In this document: piece by piece, positions 1-9,030 of the stretch | Position numbering within the stretch: position 1 is the first letter of the stretch | Layout of the letters: each line of letters starts with the position of its first letter | Assembly: GCA_910577275.1 (NCBI GenBank) | Contig: CAJTMW010000033.1 | Location: 1 to 36,567 of the forward strand | Reading direction: 5' to 3' | From: an uncultured Lachnospiraceae bacterium | Lineage (GTDB): Bacteria; Bacillota; Clostridia; Lachnospirales; Lachnospiraceae | Length of the DNA: 36,567 nt | Translations under genes and position numbers: made by a program | The notes under the pieces: generated by a model | What the model was told of the DNA's origin: nothing | The model's input: the letters and a program-made list of their open reading frames with translations, nothing else | Database searches by the model: none

Positions 1-25
1 GCGGGAGGATGCCTTATCACCCGGC
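1..25. repeat. 25-bp terminal direct repeat, left copy (3' half of a hairpin element)
   Basis: The first 25 bases are identical to the last 25 bases of the window (36543-36567). The right-hand copy forms the 3' half of a hairpin (36521-36562), so the window appears to begin inside another copy of that element. It could be a dispersed palindromic repeat at which the assembly broke, or an assembly overlap. The chromosomal housekeeping genes make a true 36.5-kb circle unlikely. Confidence 0.85.
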
Positions 26-64
26 AGACGCCGGCGGACGATAGTCCGCATGGAATGCGTCTGC
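24..64 (+). promoter_or_regulatory. Two-tier hairpin in the ackA leader
   Basis: GCAGACGC (24-31) pairs perfectly with GCGTCTGC (57-64). Inside it, GCGGAC (34-39) pairs with GTCCGC (44-49) around a GATA loop. The structure ends about 17 bases before the ackA ribosome binding site. No T-run follows, so it is not an intrinsic terminator. It may stabilise or process the mRNA, or be part of the repeat that starts the window. The pairing is seen directly; the role is inferred. Confidence 0.5.
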
Positions 65-97
65 TCCAAACTTGTGGTAGGAGGATTAAAAAATAAA

Positions 98-1303
98 ATG
101 AAAGATATCAACGTACTTGTAATTAACTGCGGCAGTTCTTCACTGAAATTCCAGCTCATCAATTCCAAATCGGAAGCTGTGATTGCAAAGGGACTCTGCG
201 AGAGAATCGGAATAGAAGGAAGCCAGATGACCTATACTCCGGCCGGCGGCGAGAAGCAGGAAACCGTAACCCCCATGAAGGACCACACAGAGGCAATCCG
301 TCTGGTGCTTGGCGCGCTTACGGACAAGGAAAACGGCGTGGTAAAGAGCCTTGACGAGATAGGCGCAGTAGGACACAGGCTGGTTCACGGCGGAGAGAAC
401 TTTGCTTCCTCCACCCTGATTACGGACGAGGTGATTAAGGCGATTGAGGAATGCAACGATTTGGCGCCTCTCCACAATCCGGCGAACCTGATAGGTATCA
501 GCGCGTGTAAGGAACTGATGCCGGATACGCCGATGGCGGGAGTTTTTGATACGGCGTTCCACCAGACAATGCCGGAGGAGGCTTACCTTTACGGTCTGCC
601 ATACCACTATTATGAAGACTATAAGGTGAGAAGATACGGTTTCCACGGAACCAGCCATTCTTATGTATCCGCAAGGGCGGCGGAGGTTGTGGGAAAGGCG
701 TATGAGGATTTGAAAATAATCGTATGCCATCTTGGAAACGGCGCCAGTGTTTCCGCGGTAAAGAACGGCAAATGTGTGGATACCTCCATGGGGCTTACCC
801 CTCTGGAAGGTCTGATTATGGGAACCCGTTCCGGCGACATTGACCCGGCAATCATTGAATTTTTGTGCAATAAGGAAAACAAATCGGTTCAGGAAATTAT
901 GAGCGTCCTCAATAAAAAGTCCGGTGTATTTGGCCTGTCAGGGGACTTCTCCTCTGATTTCAGGGATTTGGAGAAGGCCTACCGCGCGGGAGAAGCCTTT
1001 GCTATCAGGACAATGAAAGCCTTTGCCTATCGGGTGGCGAAGTACATCGGCGCATATGCGGCGGCCATGAACGGCGTGGACGTTATCTGTTTCACAGCGG
1101 GAATCGGAGAAAACAGCCCGTTTATCCGTACCATGGTTTCCTCCTATCTGGGATATCTGGGCGTGGAGCTTGATGAGGACGCCAATGTAAAGAGAGGCGA
1201 GGAAGTGGAGATTACCACACCTGAAAGCAGAACAAAGGTACTTGTCATTCCAACCAATGAGGAACTTGCAATCGCCAGAGAAACCGTTGCATTACTTTCA
1301 TAA
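98..1303 (+). CDS. ackA: Acetate kinase
   Basis: Interconverts acetyl-phosphate plus ADP with acetate plus ATP, the ATP-yielding step of acetate fermentation in the cytoplasm. The 401-residue product has the usual family length. It shows the N-terminal phosphate-binding stretch NCGSSSLKF (residues 10-18), RYGFHGTSH near residue 180, the GNGAS loop, the MGTRSGDIDP segment and the C-terminal TAGIGEN motif. The start at 98 is chosen because GGAGG (80-84) lies upstream and the family begins MKxxNVLVINCGSSS; an ATG at 50 would add 16 unrelated residues. The usual partner pta would lie upstream, outside the window. The next gene has its own promoter, so ackA probably ends the upstream transcript. 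Confidence 0.97.
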   Translation: MKDINVLVINCGSSSLKFQLINSKSEAVIAKGLCERIGIEGSQMTYTPAGGEKQETVTPMKDHTEAIRLVLGALTDKENGVVKSLDEIGAVGHRLVHGGENFASSTLITDEVIKAIEECNDLAPLHNPANLIGISACKELMPDTPMAGVFDTAFHQTMPEEAYLYGLPYHYYEDYKVRRYGFHGTSHSYVSARAAEVVGKAYEDLKIIVCHLGNGASVSAVKNGKCVDTSMGLTPLEGLIMGTRSGDIDPAIIEFLCNKENKSVQEIMSVLNKKSGVFGLSGDFSSDFRDLEKAYRAGEAFAIRTMKAFAYRVAKYIGAYAAAMNGVDVICFTAGIGENSPFIRTMVSSYLGYLGVELDEDANVKRGEEVEITTPESRTKVLVIPTNEELAIARETVALLS

Positions 1304-1310
1304 AATATGA

Positions 1311-1339
1311 TTGACAAACAGCATAAGCCCTATTATAAT
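1311..1339 (+). promoter_or_regulatory. Consensus vegetative promoter for yceD-rpmF
   Basis: TTGACA (1311-1316), a 17-base spacer and TATAAT (1334-1339) form a perfect sigma-A promoter. It starts only 7 bases after the ackA stop codon and predicts a leader of roughly 50 bases before yceD. Such a strong promoter fits a ribosomal-protein transcript. Confidence 0.9.
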
Positions 1340-1398
1340 TGTCTAAGTGTGTGATTGGATTGATTTCAGTCGCATATAAGATTCGCAGGGAGATTATT

Positions 1399-1923
1399 AT
1401 GTTAATAAATCTGACGGATATCTTTACATCTGAGGGGAAAGAGCGGACAGAGAGCATTCCTTATGAGCCGAATAATTTTTCCTATATGGGAGGGCTTTAT
1501 ATTATTCGGGACAAGGTACCGGCGCTTATCCGTTTTACCAATGCGGGAAAAGGGAGAGCGCTCATGAAAGGCGGTATGCGTTTCGCTTTGGAAGCGCCTT
1601 GTGACAGATGTCTGAAAGTAGTGAAAGTGCCTGTCGAGCTGATTTTTGAACAGGAGCTATTTTCACCGGAGGCTGTCAGTCAGATGGAAGAACAGGACCA
1701 GCAGGGTTTTATGCATGAGTATGAATTAGATACAGAAGAATTCCTTACCAGTGAAATTCTGTTGAATATGCCTGTAAAAGTGTTGTGTAAGCCGGACTGC
1801 AAGGGTATTTGCAAAAAGTGCGGACACAATTTAAATGAAGGGGACTGCGGGTGCGATACCTTTGTGCCTGACCCCAGAATGGCAGCTATCAAGGATATTT
1901 TTAATGAGAATAAGGAGGTGTAA
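1399..1923 (+). CDS. yceD: YceD/DUF177 family protein (23S rRNA accumulation)
   Basis: A 174-residue protein of the YceD (DUF177) family, which is nearly always encoded just before rpmF and is linked in bacteria and plastids to 23S rRNA maturation or accumulation. Visible features are a CDRCLK pair of cysteines near residue 60 and a C-terminal cluster CKPDCKGICKKCG...CGC that looks like a metal site. The start at 1399 follows CAGGGAG and lies downstream of the promoter's predicted start site; the longer reading from 1339 would begin inside the -10 box. The gene ends 2 bases before rpmF, so the two are probably translationally coupled. Direct biochemical function is not settled for the family. 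Confidence 0.88.
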   Translation: MLINLTDIFTSEGKERTESIPYEPNNFSYMGGLYIIRDKVPALIRFTNAGKGRALMKGGMRFALEAPCDRCLKVVKVPVELIFEQELFSPEAVSQMEEQDQQGFMHEYELDTEEFLTSEILLNMPVKVLCKPDCKGICKKCGHNLNEGDCGCDTFVPDPRMAAIKDIFNENKEV

Positions 1924-1925
1924 CG

Positions 1926-2105
1926 ATGTCTATCTGTCCTAAGAATAAATCTTCTAAATCCAGAAGAGACAAAAGAAGAGCAAACTGGAAAATGTCTGCT
2001 CCGACGTTGGTTAAGTGCAGCAAGTGCGGGGCTCTTATGATGCCTCACAGAGTATGTAAGGCGTGCGGTTCTTACAATAAGAAAGAAATCATTGCTGCTG
2101 ACTGA
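1926..2105 (+). CDS. rpmF: 50S ribosomal protein bL32
   Basis: A 59-residue basic protein starting MSICPKNKSSKSRRDKRR. It has the zinc-ribbon cysteine pairs CSKCG and CKACG near residues 31-47, the zinc-binding (C+) form of bL32, and ends with KKEIIAAD. Its size and sequence are typical. AAGGAGGTG lies 5 bases before the ATG, overlapping the end of yceD. A strong terminator follows at 2140. Confidence 0.96.
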   Translation: MSICPKNKSSKSRRDKRRANWKMSAPTLVKCSKCGALMMPHRVCKACGSYNKKEIIAAD

Positions 2106-2139
2106 TTACCGGCGGTGAGGAATGCGGAAAACAAAAAGA

Positions 2140-2184
2140 GATGAGCGGAAATGAGACAATAATTTCTGCTCGTCTTTTTTATTT
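2140..2184 (+). terminator. Intrinsic terminator after rpmF
   Basis: A 13-bp stem, 2140-2152 with 2162-2174 and two wobble pairs, is followed by TTTTTTATTTT. It separates the yceD-rpmF transcript from the plsX promoter. Confidence 0.9.
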
Positions 2185-2236
2185 TAACGAGCAGCGGGCC
2201 AAAGCGTACTGTTACGAAAATTTATTATATTTTGGC

Positions 2237-2265
2237 TTGATTTTTACAATTTGGTCTAGTATAGT
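2237..2265 (+). promoter_or_regulatory. Promoter for plsX-acpP
   Basis: TTGATT (2237-2242), a 17-base spacer and TATAGT (2260-2265) lie in an AT-rich stretch about 100 bases before plsX. A fatty-acid regulator such as FapR or FabT often controls plsX in Firmicutes. I could not identify a clear operator for either here. Confidence 0.75.
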
Positions 2266-2362
2266 AAAAATGTGTTTAAAGCGGAGGAAATAAACGGCCT
2301 GTTTGCGAGCGGTATCCGCAGTTTTAATCACGTGGAGAAAACAACACAAAAGTGAGGACAAA

Positions 2363-3376
2363 ATGGCAGAATTTGTAAATGTGGCGGTGGACGCCATGGG
2401 CGGAGACAACGCGCCTGTGGAAATTATAAAAGGAGCCATTGAAGCGGTAAATGAGAGCAGTCAGGTTAAAGTGTTTTTGACCGGGCAGGAGGAAATAATA
2501 AAAAAGGAGCTTGCCGGATATACATATAACGCAGAGCAAATAGAAGTGGTCAATGCCTCTGAGGTTATCGGCACAGCTGAGGCGCCGGTTATGGCGATTC
2601 GCAAGAAGAAGGATTCCTCTATTGTCAAAGCCCTTAATCTTGTCAAAAGCGGAACCTGCGACGCCTATGTTTCCGCCGGAAGCACGGGGGCAACGCTGGT
2701 AGGCGGACAGATTATTGTGGGAAGAATCAGGGGTGTGGAGAGACCGCCCCTTGCGCCTTTAATCCCCACGGAAAAGGGGTGCGCCCTTTTAATTGACTGC
2801 GGCGCCAATGTGGACGCAAGACCTTCCCATCTGGTACAGTTTGCAAAGATGGGTTCCGTATATATGGAAAGCGTTATGGGGGTGAAGAACCCGAAAGTTG
2901 GTATCGTCAACATCGGCGCGGAGGAGGAAAAGGGAAACGCCCTTGTGAAGGAAACCTATCCGCTTCTCAAGAATTGCCCGGACATTCATTTTATCGGAAG
3001 CATAGAAGCCAGAGACATTCCCGCCGGACTTGCGGACGTGGTGGTGTGCGAGGCTTTTGTGGGAAATGTGATTCTGAAAATGTACGAGGGCGTAGGCGGC
3101 ACCCTGATTAAAAAGGTAAAAGAGGGAATGATGGTATCTCTTCGCAGCAAAATCGGCGCGCTTTTAGTCAAGCCGGCGCTGAAAAACACGCTGAAAGCCT
3201 TTGACCTGGAACAGTACGGCGGAGCGCCCATGCTCGGGCTTAACGGTCTTGTGGTGAAAACCCACGGAAGCTCCAAATCTGTTGAAATTAAAAATTCTAT
3301 TCTGCAGTGCATTACTTTTACACAGCAGAATATCAATCAAAAAATAAAAGAAAAAATAACGATGGAAGAGGACTAG
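2363..3376 (+). CDS. plsX: Phosphate acyltransferase PlsX
   Basis: Converts acyl-ACP plus phosphate to acyl-phosphate, the donor used by PlsY to start phospholipid synthesis. The 337 residues match the family length. Seen are the N-terminal AVDAMGGDNAP signature, SAGSTGATL, and the C-terminal GGAPMLGLNG motif. The start at 2363 follows GTGAGGA and gives the canonical N-terminus; a start at 2303 would add 20 atypical residues. acpP follows after 15 bases, and plsY and gpsA of the same pathway lie at the far end of the window. The protein is a soluble peripheral membrane enzyme in known cases. Confidence 0.96.
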   Translation: MAEFVNVAVDAMGGDNAPVEIIKGAIEAVNESSQVKVFLTGQEEIIKKELAGYTYNAEQIEVVNASEVIGTAEAPVMAIRKKKDSSIVKALNLVKSGTCDAYVSAGSTGATLVGGQIIVGRIRGVERPPLAPLIPTEKGCALLIDCGANVDARPSHLVQFAKMGSVYMESVMGVKNPKVGIVNIGAEEEKGNALVKETYPLLKNCPDIHFIGSIEARDIPAGLADVVVCEAFVGNVILKMYEGVGGTLIKKVKEGMMVSLRSKIGALLVKPALKNTLKAFDLEQYGGAPMLGLNGLVVKTHGSSKSVEIKNSILQCITFTQQNINQKIKEKITMEED

Positions 3377-3391
3377 AAAGGAAAAGTAAAA

Positions 3392-3622
3392 ATGGAATTT
3401 GAAAAGCTGAAAAAAATAATTGCTGACGTACTGAATGTTGACCCTGAGGAAATCACCATGGAAACCACCTTCGTGGACGATTTGGGCGCCGATTCGCTGG
3501 ATTTATTCCAGGTCATTATGGGAATTGAAGAGGAATTCGATATCGAAATTGACGCGGAAGACACAGAGGATATCAAAACAGTGGAGCAGGCGGTTGAGCT
3601 TATCAAAAATGCTGTGAACTAA
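3392..3622 (+). CDS. acpP: Acyl carrier protein
   Basis: A 76-residue acidic protein carrying growing acyl chains on phosphopantetheine. The attachment serine is S35 in the motif GADSLD. The rest (ITMETTFVDDLG, EEEFDIEIDAED) is typical of fatty-acid ACPs. AGAAAGGAAAAG precedes the ATG. It is co-transcribed with plsX, whose product uses acyl-ACP, and ends at a terminator overlapping its stop codon. Confidence 0.96.
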   Translation: MEFEKLKKIIADVLNVDPEEITMETTFVDDLGADSLDLFQVIMGIEEEFDIEIDAEDTEDIKTVEQAVELIKNAVN

Positions 3623-3646
3623 AAGCCCGTATGGGCTTTTTGTTTT
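3621..3646 (+). terminator. Intrinsic terminator after acpP
   Basis: AAAAGCCC and GGGCTTTT pair across GTAT, followed by TTGTTTT. It begins within the acpP stop codon. Confidence 0.9.
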
Positions 3647-3647
3647 G

Positions 3648-3730
3648 CGCGAGCAATGAGCCGCGCGCGGGTGCTTGCACCCGCATGAGGCGAATGCCGC
3701 GACAGCGAGGCAAAAGCCGAGCGGACAATG
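3648..3730. repeat. GC-rich palindromic intergenic element between acpP and rnc
   Basis: This non-coding stretch is much richer in G+C than its flanks. It contains a perfect hairpin, GCGGGTGC (3667-3674) with GCACCCGC (3677-3684), followed by CATGAGGCGAATGCCGCGACAGCGAGG. It shares GCAATGAGC and a CCCGC(G)ATGAGG motif with the element at 18030-18185, which suggests one loose repeat family. Only structure and partial similarity are seen; no function is known. Confidence 0.6.
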
Positions 3731-3748
3731 AAAAATAAAAGGTGAGAT

Positions 3749-4459
3749 ATGTTTAAACAGGAAGAATTGAAGGAGCTGGAGAAGAAAATAGGCTATGAGT
3801 TTACCGAAAAAAGACTGCTTGGACAGGCGGTCACTCACAGCTCTTTTTCGAATGAGCAGAAAATCAATAAATATAAAAATTATGAAAGACTGGAATTTTT
3901 GGGAGACGCGGTGCTTGAGCTGCTTTCCAGCCAGTTCTTTTTTGAGACTTATCCCGATATGTCGGAGGGCGAGATGACAAGGCTGCGTTCCTCCATGGTA
4001 TGCGAGCCGGCGCTGGCGTTCTGCGCAAGGGATTTGGATTTGGGAAAATATATATTGCTTGGAAAAGGGGAGGAAGCCACCGGCGGACGGAAACGGGACT
4101 CCATTATTTCCGATGTGATGGAGGCGGTTCTCGGCGCAATTTACCTTGACGGAGGTCTTTTGGAGGCGGATAAATTCGTCAGGAAATTTATCCTTTCCGA
4201 TTTGGAGAACAAGCAGCTTTTTTATGACAGCAAGACCCTGCTTCAGGAACAGGTTCAGAAGGAAGGGAAAACCCTCACCTATGAGCTGGTAAGCGAAAGC
4301 GGCCCCGACCACGAAAAGGTTTTTGTAGTGGAAGCTGTCATTGACGGGAAAACCGTGGGGAGAGGCCAGGGACGCAATAAGAAAACCGCGCAGCAGCAGG
4401 CCGCTTATCAGGTACTGATTGGTCAGGCGCCTAAAGAGCAGGAGTCAAAATGTATTTAA
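3749..4459 (+). CDS. rnc: Ribonuclease III
   Basis: Cleaves double-stranded RNA, including 30S pre-rRNA precursors. In the 236 residues the catalytic domain carries the signature ERLEFLGDAVLEL (near residue 46) and the second acidic site DVMEAVLGAIYLDGG. A C-terminal double-stranded-RNA-binding domain starts near residue 157 (DSKTLLQEQVQ...) and ends GRNKKTAQQQAAYQVL. AAAAGGTGAG lies before the ATG. The 3' end overlaps the smc start by 10 bases, so the two are probably translationally coupled. The order rnc-smc-ftsY is conserved in Firmicutes. Confidence 0.97.
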   Translation: MFKQEELKELEKKIGYEFTEKRLLGQAVTHSSFSNEQKINKYKNYERLEFLGDAVLELLSSQFFFETYPDMSEGEMTRLRSSMVCEPALAFCARDLDLGKYILLGKGEEATGGRKRDSIISDVMEAVLGAIYLDGGLLEADKFVRKFILSDLENKQLFYDSKTLLQEQVQKEGKTLTYELVSESGPDHEKVFVVEAVIDGKTVGRGQGRNKKTAQQQAAYQVLIGQAPKEQESKCI

Positions 4460-7400
4460 AGAGTATTGAAATTCAGGGATTTAAATCCTTTGCAAACAAG
4501 CTTGTCTTTAAGTTTCATAACGGGATAACGGGAATCGTGGGACCCAACGGCAGCGGCAAAAGCAATGTGGCGGACGCTGTCCGCTGGGTGCTTGGGGAAC
4601 AGAGAATCAAGCAGCTTAGGGGGGCGTCTATGCAGGACGTTATTTTTTCGGGAACGGAAACCCGAAAGCCCTTAGGTTATGCCTATGTGGCGATTACGCT
4701 GGACAATTCGGACCATCAGCTTGCCATTGACTTTGAAGAAGTGACGGTTGCCAGAAGGATTTACCGTTCCGGTGAAAGCGAATATCTCTTAAACGGTGCC
4801 CCCTGCCGGCTGAAAGACGTGAACGAGCTGTTTTACGATACCGGGATTGGCAAGGAAGGCTATTCCATTATCGGACAGGGACAGATTGACAAAATCTTAA
4901 GCGGCAAACCGGAGGAGAGAAGGGAGCTTTTTGACGAGGCGGCGGGAATCGTAAAGTTTAAAAAGCGCAAGGTTGCCGCCCAGAAGAAGCTGGAGGACGA
5001 GAAGCAGAATCTGGTCAGGGTAAGCGATATCCTTTCCGAACTGGAAAAGCAGATTGGACCTCTGGAAAAGCAGTCGGAGACGGCCAGAGCTTACCTGAAA
5101 AAGAAGGAAGAATTAAAGACGCTGGACGTGAATATGTTTCTTCTGGAAAACAACCGCCTGAAAGAAGAATTGTCCTCCGTACAGGGCAAGTTTGAGATTG
5201 CAAGCGGCGATTTGGAACAGACCACGGCGCAGTATGAAAAGATAAAGGAAGAATACGAACAGATTCAGGAGCAGATTGGGCTTTTGGAGGAGGCGATTGA
5301 AGCTGGGAGAACCTCGCTTACCGACACCAGTATGCTTCGGGGAAAGCTGGAGGGGGAAATCAATGTCTTAAAGGAGCAGATTAAGTCCGCCAAAAGCAAT
5401 GAGGAGCATTTTGGCGCCCGTAAGGAAGCCGTTACCGGAGAAATGAACGCAAAGCTTCTGGATAAAGAAGGGATTCTTGCGGATAAAGCGGTGATTGACG
5501 GGCAGGTCGCGGAGCTGCAGAAGGCAAGAGACGAGGCAAGGGAAAAGCTTCTCGGAATTCAGGCAAGAATTGAAGAACTGAATAATGAGATTGAGTCCGG
5601 GAAAAATACTATTATCGAGACGTTGAACACCCGCGCCACCATCAAATCAAAGCTTGGCCGTTACGATACCATGACGGAGCAGATTAATATCCGCAAGGCG
5701 GAGCTCACCTCAAGGCTTTTGCGCATCAAGTCGGACGAGGCTCAGCAGGAGGAGGCTATCAGCAGGCTCCAGGAGGAATTCGAGCGCATCAATGAAGAAA
5801 TCCGCGCGTTAAACGATTCCCAGGAGCAGAAGGAGGAGAGGCTGACCCTGATGAGGGAGGAGCTGGCGGGGAAGGATAAGAAGCTCCGGGATACCCAGAT
5901 TAGCTACCATCAGGAAAAATCCAGGCTGGACGCGCTGACCAACCTTACCGAGCGCTATGAGGGCTACGGCGGCGGCGTAAAGAAGGTGATGGAATACCGC
6001 GACGAAGAAAAGGGAATCATAGGCGTTGTGGCGGACATCATTAAGGTGGATAAGAAATACGAAATGGCAATCGAGACCGCTTTGGGAGGCAATATCCAGA
6101 ACGTTGTCACGGAGGATGAGGAAACCGCCAAGAGGATGATTGCCCGCTTAAAGCAGGCAAGAGCCGGACGGGCTACCTTTTTACCTCTTACCAGTATCGG
6201 AAACACGCAGGAGTTTAAAAATCAGGAGGTATTGAAGGAAAAAGGAGTAATCGGGCTTGCAGACGAGCTTGTGCGGGTGGACGGCAAGTACAGAAACGTT
6301 GCAAAGGCTGCGCTGGGGCGGATTGTGGTGGTTGACAATGTTGACAATGCGGTGAAAATCGCCGGGAAGTACCGCTACACTATCCGTATGGTAACGCTTG
6401 AGGGAGAGCTTTTGGTGCCCGGAGGCGCTATCAGCGGAGGCGCTTATAAGAATAACAGCAACCTTCTCGGAAGGAGAAGGGAGATGGAGGAGCTTGAGGG
6501 CAATATCAAAAAGTTCCTGACACAGATTGACAATCTTTTAAATGAAATAGAAACTACCAAGTCGGAGAGAAACAAGCTTCGTCTTGCCCTGGAGGAGGAT
6601 AAGGCGGCTCTGCAGAGGAAGTTTATCGAGCAGAACACGGCGCGGCTCAACGTCATAAAGGCAGAGGAGCGCAGGAACGAGGCTTCCGAGGGCTCTATGG
6701 AGCTGAAAGCGGAGGCCGATGAAATCGAGCAGCAGATTCAGGAAATCAAAGCCGGCAAGCTGGAAATCCAGAAGGAGCTGGAGGACTCCGAGCTCTTTGA
6801 GCAGAAGGAGGAGCAGGAAATCCGCAAATTCCAGATGGAGCTGGAGGGGGAGCGCAAGGAGGAATCCGACCAGTCCGCCCATGTGTCCGAGTGGGATTTG
6901 GAAGTGGAAAAAATGCTCCAGCAGCAGCAGTTCCACCAGCAGAACGTGGAGCGTATTGACAGCGAGATTGACAGGTATTCCAGCGAGCTTAAGGAGATAA
7001 ATGAAAGCCTTGCGGCAAGCCGGGAGGAATCCGTCAGCAGGCAGAACAATATTGCCGCCATCGAGCAGACCATCGCCGCGTCCTATACCACGTTAGGGGA
7101 TACGGAAAAGAAGCTGAAAGAAGATATGGAGAAGAAGGAGGCGCTTTCCGCAAAGCAGAAAAACTTCTTCACGGACAGAGAGGCTCTGGCGGAAAAGATG
7201 ACGGGGCTGGACAAGGAGGTTTACCGTTTAAATTCCCAGAGGGAAAAGCTGCAGGATAATCTGGAGAGCCAGATTAACTATATGTGGGACGAGTATGAAA
7301 TCACCCTGTCCGACGCGGCGGCTCTCCGCAATGCGGAAATGACGGATTTATCCGCCATGAAGAAGGAAATCGCCTCTTTGAAGGAGCAAATAAGGAAGCT

Positions 7401-8010
7401 GGGCGATGTGAATGTCAACGCCATTGAGGATTACAGAAACCTGATGGAGAGATATCAGTTTTTAAAGACCCAGCACGACGATTTGGTGGAGGCGGAAAAA
7501 ACTCTGGAGGGAATCATCACAGAGCTTGATGCTGCCATGCGAAAGCAGTTTAATGAAAAGTTCGCCGAAATCGGAAAGGAATTTGACAAGGTATTCAAGG
7601 AGCTGTTCGGCGGAGGGAAGGGAACCCTGGAGCTGATGGAGGACGAAGACGTTCTGGAGGCGGGCATCCGCATCATTGCCCAGCCGCCCGGAAAAAAGCT
7701 CCAGAATATGATGCAGCTCTCCGGCGGGGAGAAGGCGCTCACGGCGATTGCGCTTTTATTTGCCATCCAGAATCTGAAGCCCTCGCCTTTCTGCCTTCTG
7801 GATGAGATTGAAGCGGCTCTGGATGAAAACAACGTTGCGCGTTTTGCAAAATATTTACATAAGCTTACAAAGTATACGCAGTTTATCGTGATAACCCACA
7901 GGCGGGGCACCATGGAAAAAGCCGACAGGCTTTATGGAATTACCATGCAGGAGAAGGGGGTTTCCACCCTGGTAAGCGTAAATCTGATAGATAAGGAGCT
8001 GGATAACTGA
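4450..8010 (+). CDS. smc: Chromosome segregation/condensation ATPase SMC
   Basis: Forms the V-shaped dimer of the Smc-ScpAB condensin that compacts and resolves chromosomes. At 1186 residues it is the family's usual length. The N-terminal half of the ATPase head has Walker A GPNGSGKS (31-38). Two long coiled coils flank a hinge at roughly 500-670 that includes YGGGVKKVM and the glycine-rich VPGGAISGG. The C-terminal head has the ABC signature LSGGEKALTAIALLF (near 1088) and Walker B FCLLDEIEAALD. ftsY begins on the last base of the stop codon. Confidence 0.98.
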   Translation: MYLKSIEIQGFKSFANKLVFKFHNGITGIVGPNGSGKSNVADAVRWVLGEQRIKQLRGASMQDVIFSGTETRKPLGYAYVAITLDNSDHQLAIDFEEVTVARRIYRSGESEYLLNGAPCRLKDVNELFYDTGIGKEGYSIIGQGQIDKILSGKPEERRELFDEAAGIVKFKKRKVAAQKKLEDEKQNLVRVSDILSELEKQIGPLEKQSETARAYLKKKEELKTLDVNMFLLENNRLKEELSSVQGKFEIASGDLEQTTAQYEKIKEEYEQIQEQIGLLEEAIEAGRTSLTDTSMLRGKLEGEINVLKEQIKSAKSNEEHFGARKEAVTGEMNAKLLDKEGILADKAVIDGQVAELQKARDEAREKLLGIQARIEELNNEIESGKNTIIETLNTRATIKSKLGRYDTMTEQINIRKAELTSRLLRIKSDEAQQEEAISRLQEEFERINEEIRALNDSQEQKEERLTLMREELAGKDKKLRDTQISYHQEKSRLDALTNLTERYEGYGGGVKKVMEYRDEEKGIIGVVADIIKVDKKYEMAIETALGGNIQNVVTEDEETAKRMIARLKQARAGRATFLPLTSIGNTQEFKNQEVLKEKGVIGLADELVRVDGKYRNVAKAALGRIVVVDNVDNAVKIAGKYRYTIRMVTLEGELLVPGGAISGGAYKNNSNLLGRRREMEELEGNIKKFLTQIDNLLNEIETTKSERNKLRLALEEDKAALQRKFIEQNTARLNVIKAEERRNEASEGSMELKAEADEIEQQIQEIKAGKLEIQKELEDSELFEQKEEQEIRKFQMELEGERKEESDQSAHVSEWDLEVEKMLQQQQFHQQNVERIDSEIDRYSSELKEINESLAASREESVSRQNNIAAIEQTIAASYTTLGDTEKKLKEDMEKKEALSAKQKNFFTDREALAEKMTGLDKEVYRLNSQREKLQDNLESQINYMWDEYEITLSDAAALRNAEMTDLSAMKKEIASLKEQIRKLGDVNVNAIEDYRNLMERYQFLKTQHDDLVEAEKTLEGIITELDAAMRKQFNEKFAEIGKEFDKVFKELFGGGKGTLELMEDEDVLEAGIRIIAQPPGKKLQNMMQLSGGEKALTAIALLFAIQNLKPSPFCLLDEIEAALDENNVARFAKYLHKLTKYTQFIVITHRRGTMEKADRLYGITMQEKGVSTLVSVNLIDKELDN

Positions 8011-8957
8011 TGGCCGGATTTTTTAGCAGATTAAAAGAGGGACTCAGCAAGACAAGAAATAACATCGTCCGCGGAATTGATTCCGTTTTCAGCGGGTTTT
8101 CCTCTATCGACGAGGAATTTTATGAGGAGCTTGAGGAAATCCTGATTATGGGAGACATCGGAGTGAACGCCACCGGAGAGATTCTTGAGCGGCTTAAGGG
8201 ACAGGTGAAGGAAAACCATATCAAGGAGCCTTCGGAATGCAAGAGCTTTCTCATTGAAAGCATCAAGGAGCAGATGCGGGTGGACGAGACCGCCTACCGG
8301 TTTGAGCAGGAGCAGTCAGTAGTGCTGGTCATCGGCGTCAACGGCGTCGGCAAGACCACTTCGGTGGGAAAGCTGGCGGGTATTTTGAAGGGTCAGGGAA
8401 AAAAGGTGCTGATTGCGGCGGCGGATACCTACAGGGCGGCGGCCTGCGAGCAGCTTACGGAATGGGCGAACCGGGCGGGAGTCGATATCATTACCGGCGC
8501 GGAGGGAGCAGACCCCTCCAGCGTGGTTTTTGACGCGGTAAGCGCGGCGAAGGCAAGGCGGGCGGACGTTCTTATCTGCGATACCGCAGGCAGGCTTCAT
8601 AATAAGAAGAACCTGATGGAAGAACTGAAAAAGATGAACCGGATTATCGACAGGGAGTTTCCGGGCGTCCATAGGGAAAACCTGATTGTGCTGGACGGCA
8701 CCACCGGGCAGAACGCCTTAAATCAGGCGAGAGAGTTCGGGGAGACGGCGGACCTTACCGGTATTATTCTTACCAAAATGGACGGAACCTCCAAGGGCGG
8801 AATCGCGGTGGCGATTCAGTCGGAGCTTCAAATTCCGGTAAAATATATCGGCGTGGGAGAAAAGCTGGAGGATTTGCAGAAATTTGACCCCGACCAGTTT
8901 GTGAACGCGCTGTTTGAGGTGGAGGAAGCAGGCCAGCAGGAAAATGATGGAGTTTAA
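8010..8957 (+). CDS. ftsY: SRP receptor GTPase FtsY
   Basis: The membrane-associated receptor that docks signal recognition particle-ribosome complexes. At 315 residues it is the short form without the long acidic N-terminal domain of E. coli. The N domain (about 1-85) is followed by the G domain with G1 GVNGVGKTTSVGKLA (near 109), the DTYRAAACEQL segment, G3 DTAGR and G4 TKMDG. The start ATG shares one base with the smc stop (TGATG). Its partner ffh lies 5 kb downstream. The last 15 or so residues are weakly conserved. Confidence 0.97.
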   Translation: MAGFFSRLKEGLSKTRNNIVRGIDSVFSGFSSIDEEFYEELEEILIMGDIGVNATGEILERLKGQVKENHIKEPSECKSFLIESIKEQMRVDETAYRFEQEQSVVLVIGVNGVGKTTSVGKLAGILKGQGKKVLIAAADTYRAAACEQLTEWANRAGVDIITGAEGADPSSVVFDAVSAAKARRADVLICDTAGRLHNKKNLMEELKKMNRIIDREFPGVHRENLIVLDGTTGQNALNQAREFGETADLTGIILTKMDGTSKGGIAVAIQSELQIPVKYIGVGEKLEDLQKFDPDQFVNALFEVEEAGQQENDGV

Positions 8958-9030
8958 GAAATAGCAGGCTTGCAGGAAGATAACGGAGTTGAAAGAAATT
9001 CAGGGAAACGGATGAGAGGAGGCCGGCAGG

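Noticed and set aside
3503..4312. Minus-strand 269-codon open frame opposite acpP and rnc
   Set aside because: It is antisense to two certain genes, has no ribosome binding site or recognisable domain, and crosses the terminator and repeat.
8958..9030. T-box or threonine/isoleucine leader before ilvA
   Set aside because: The gap is only 73 bases, with no T-box sequence, specifier loop or terminator.
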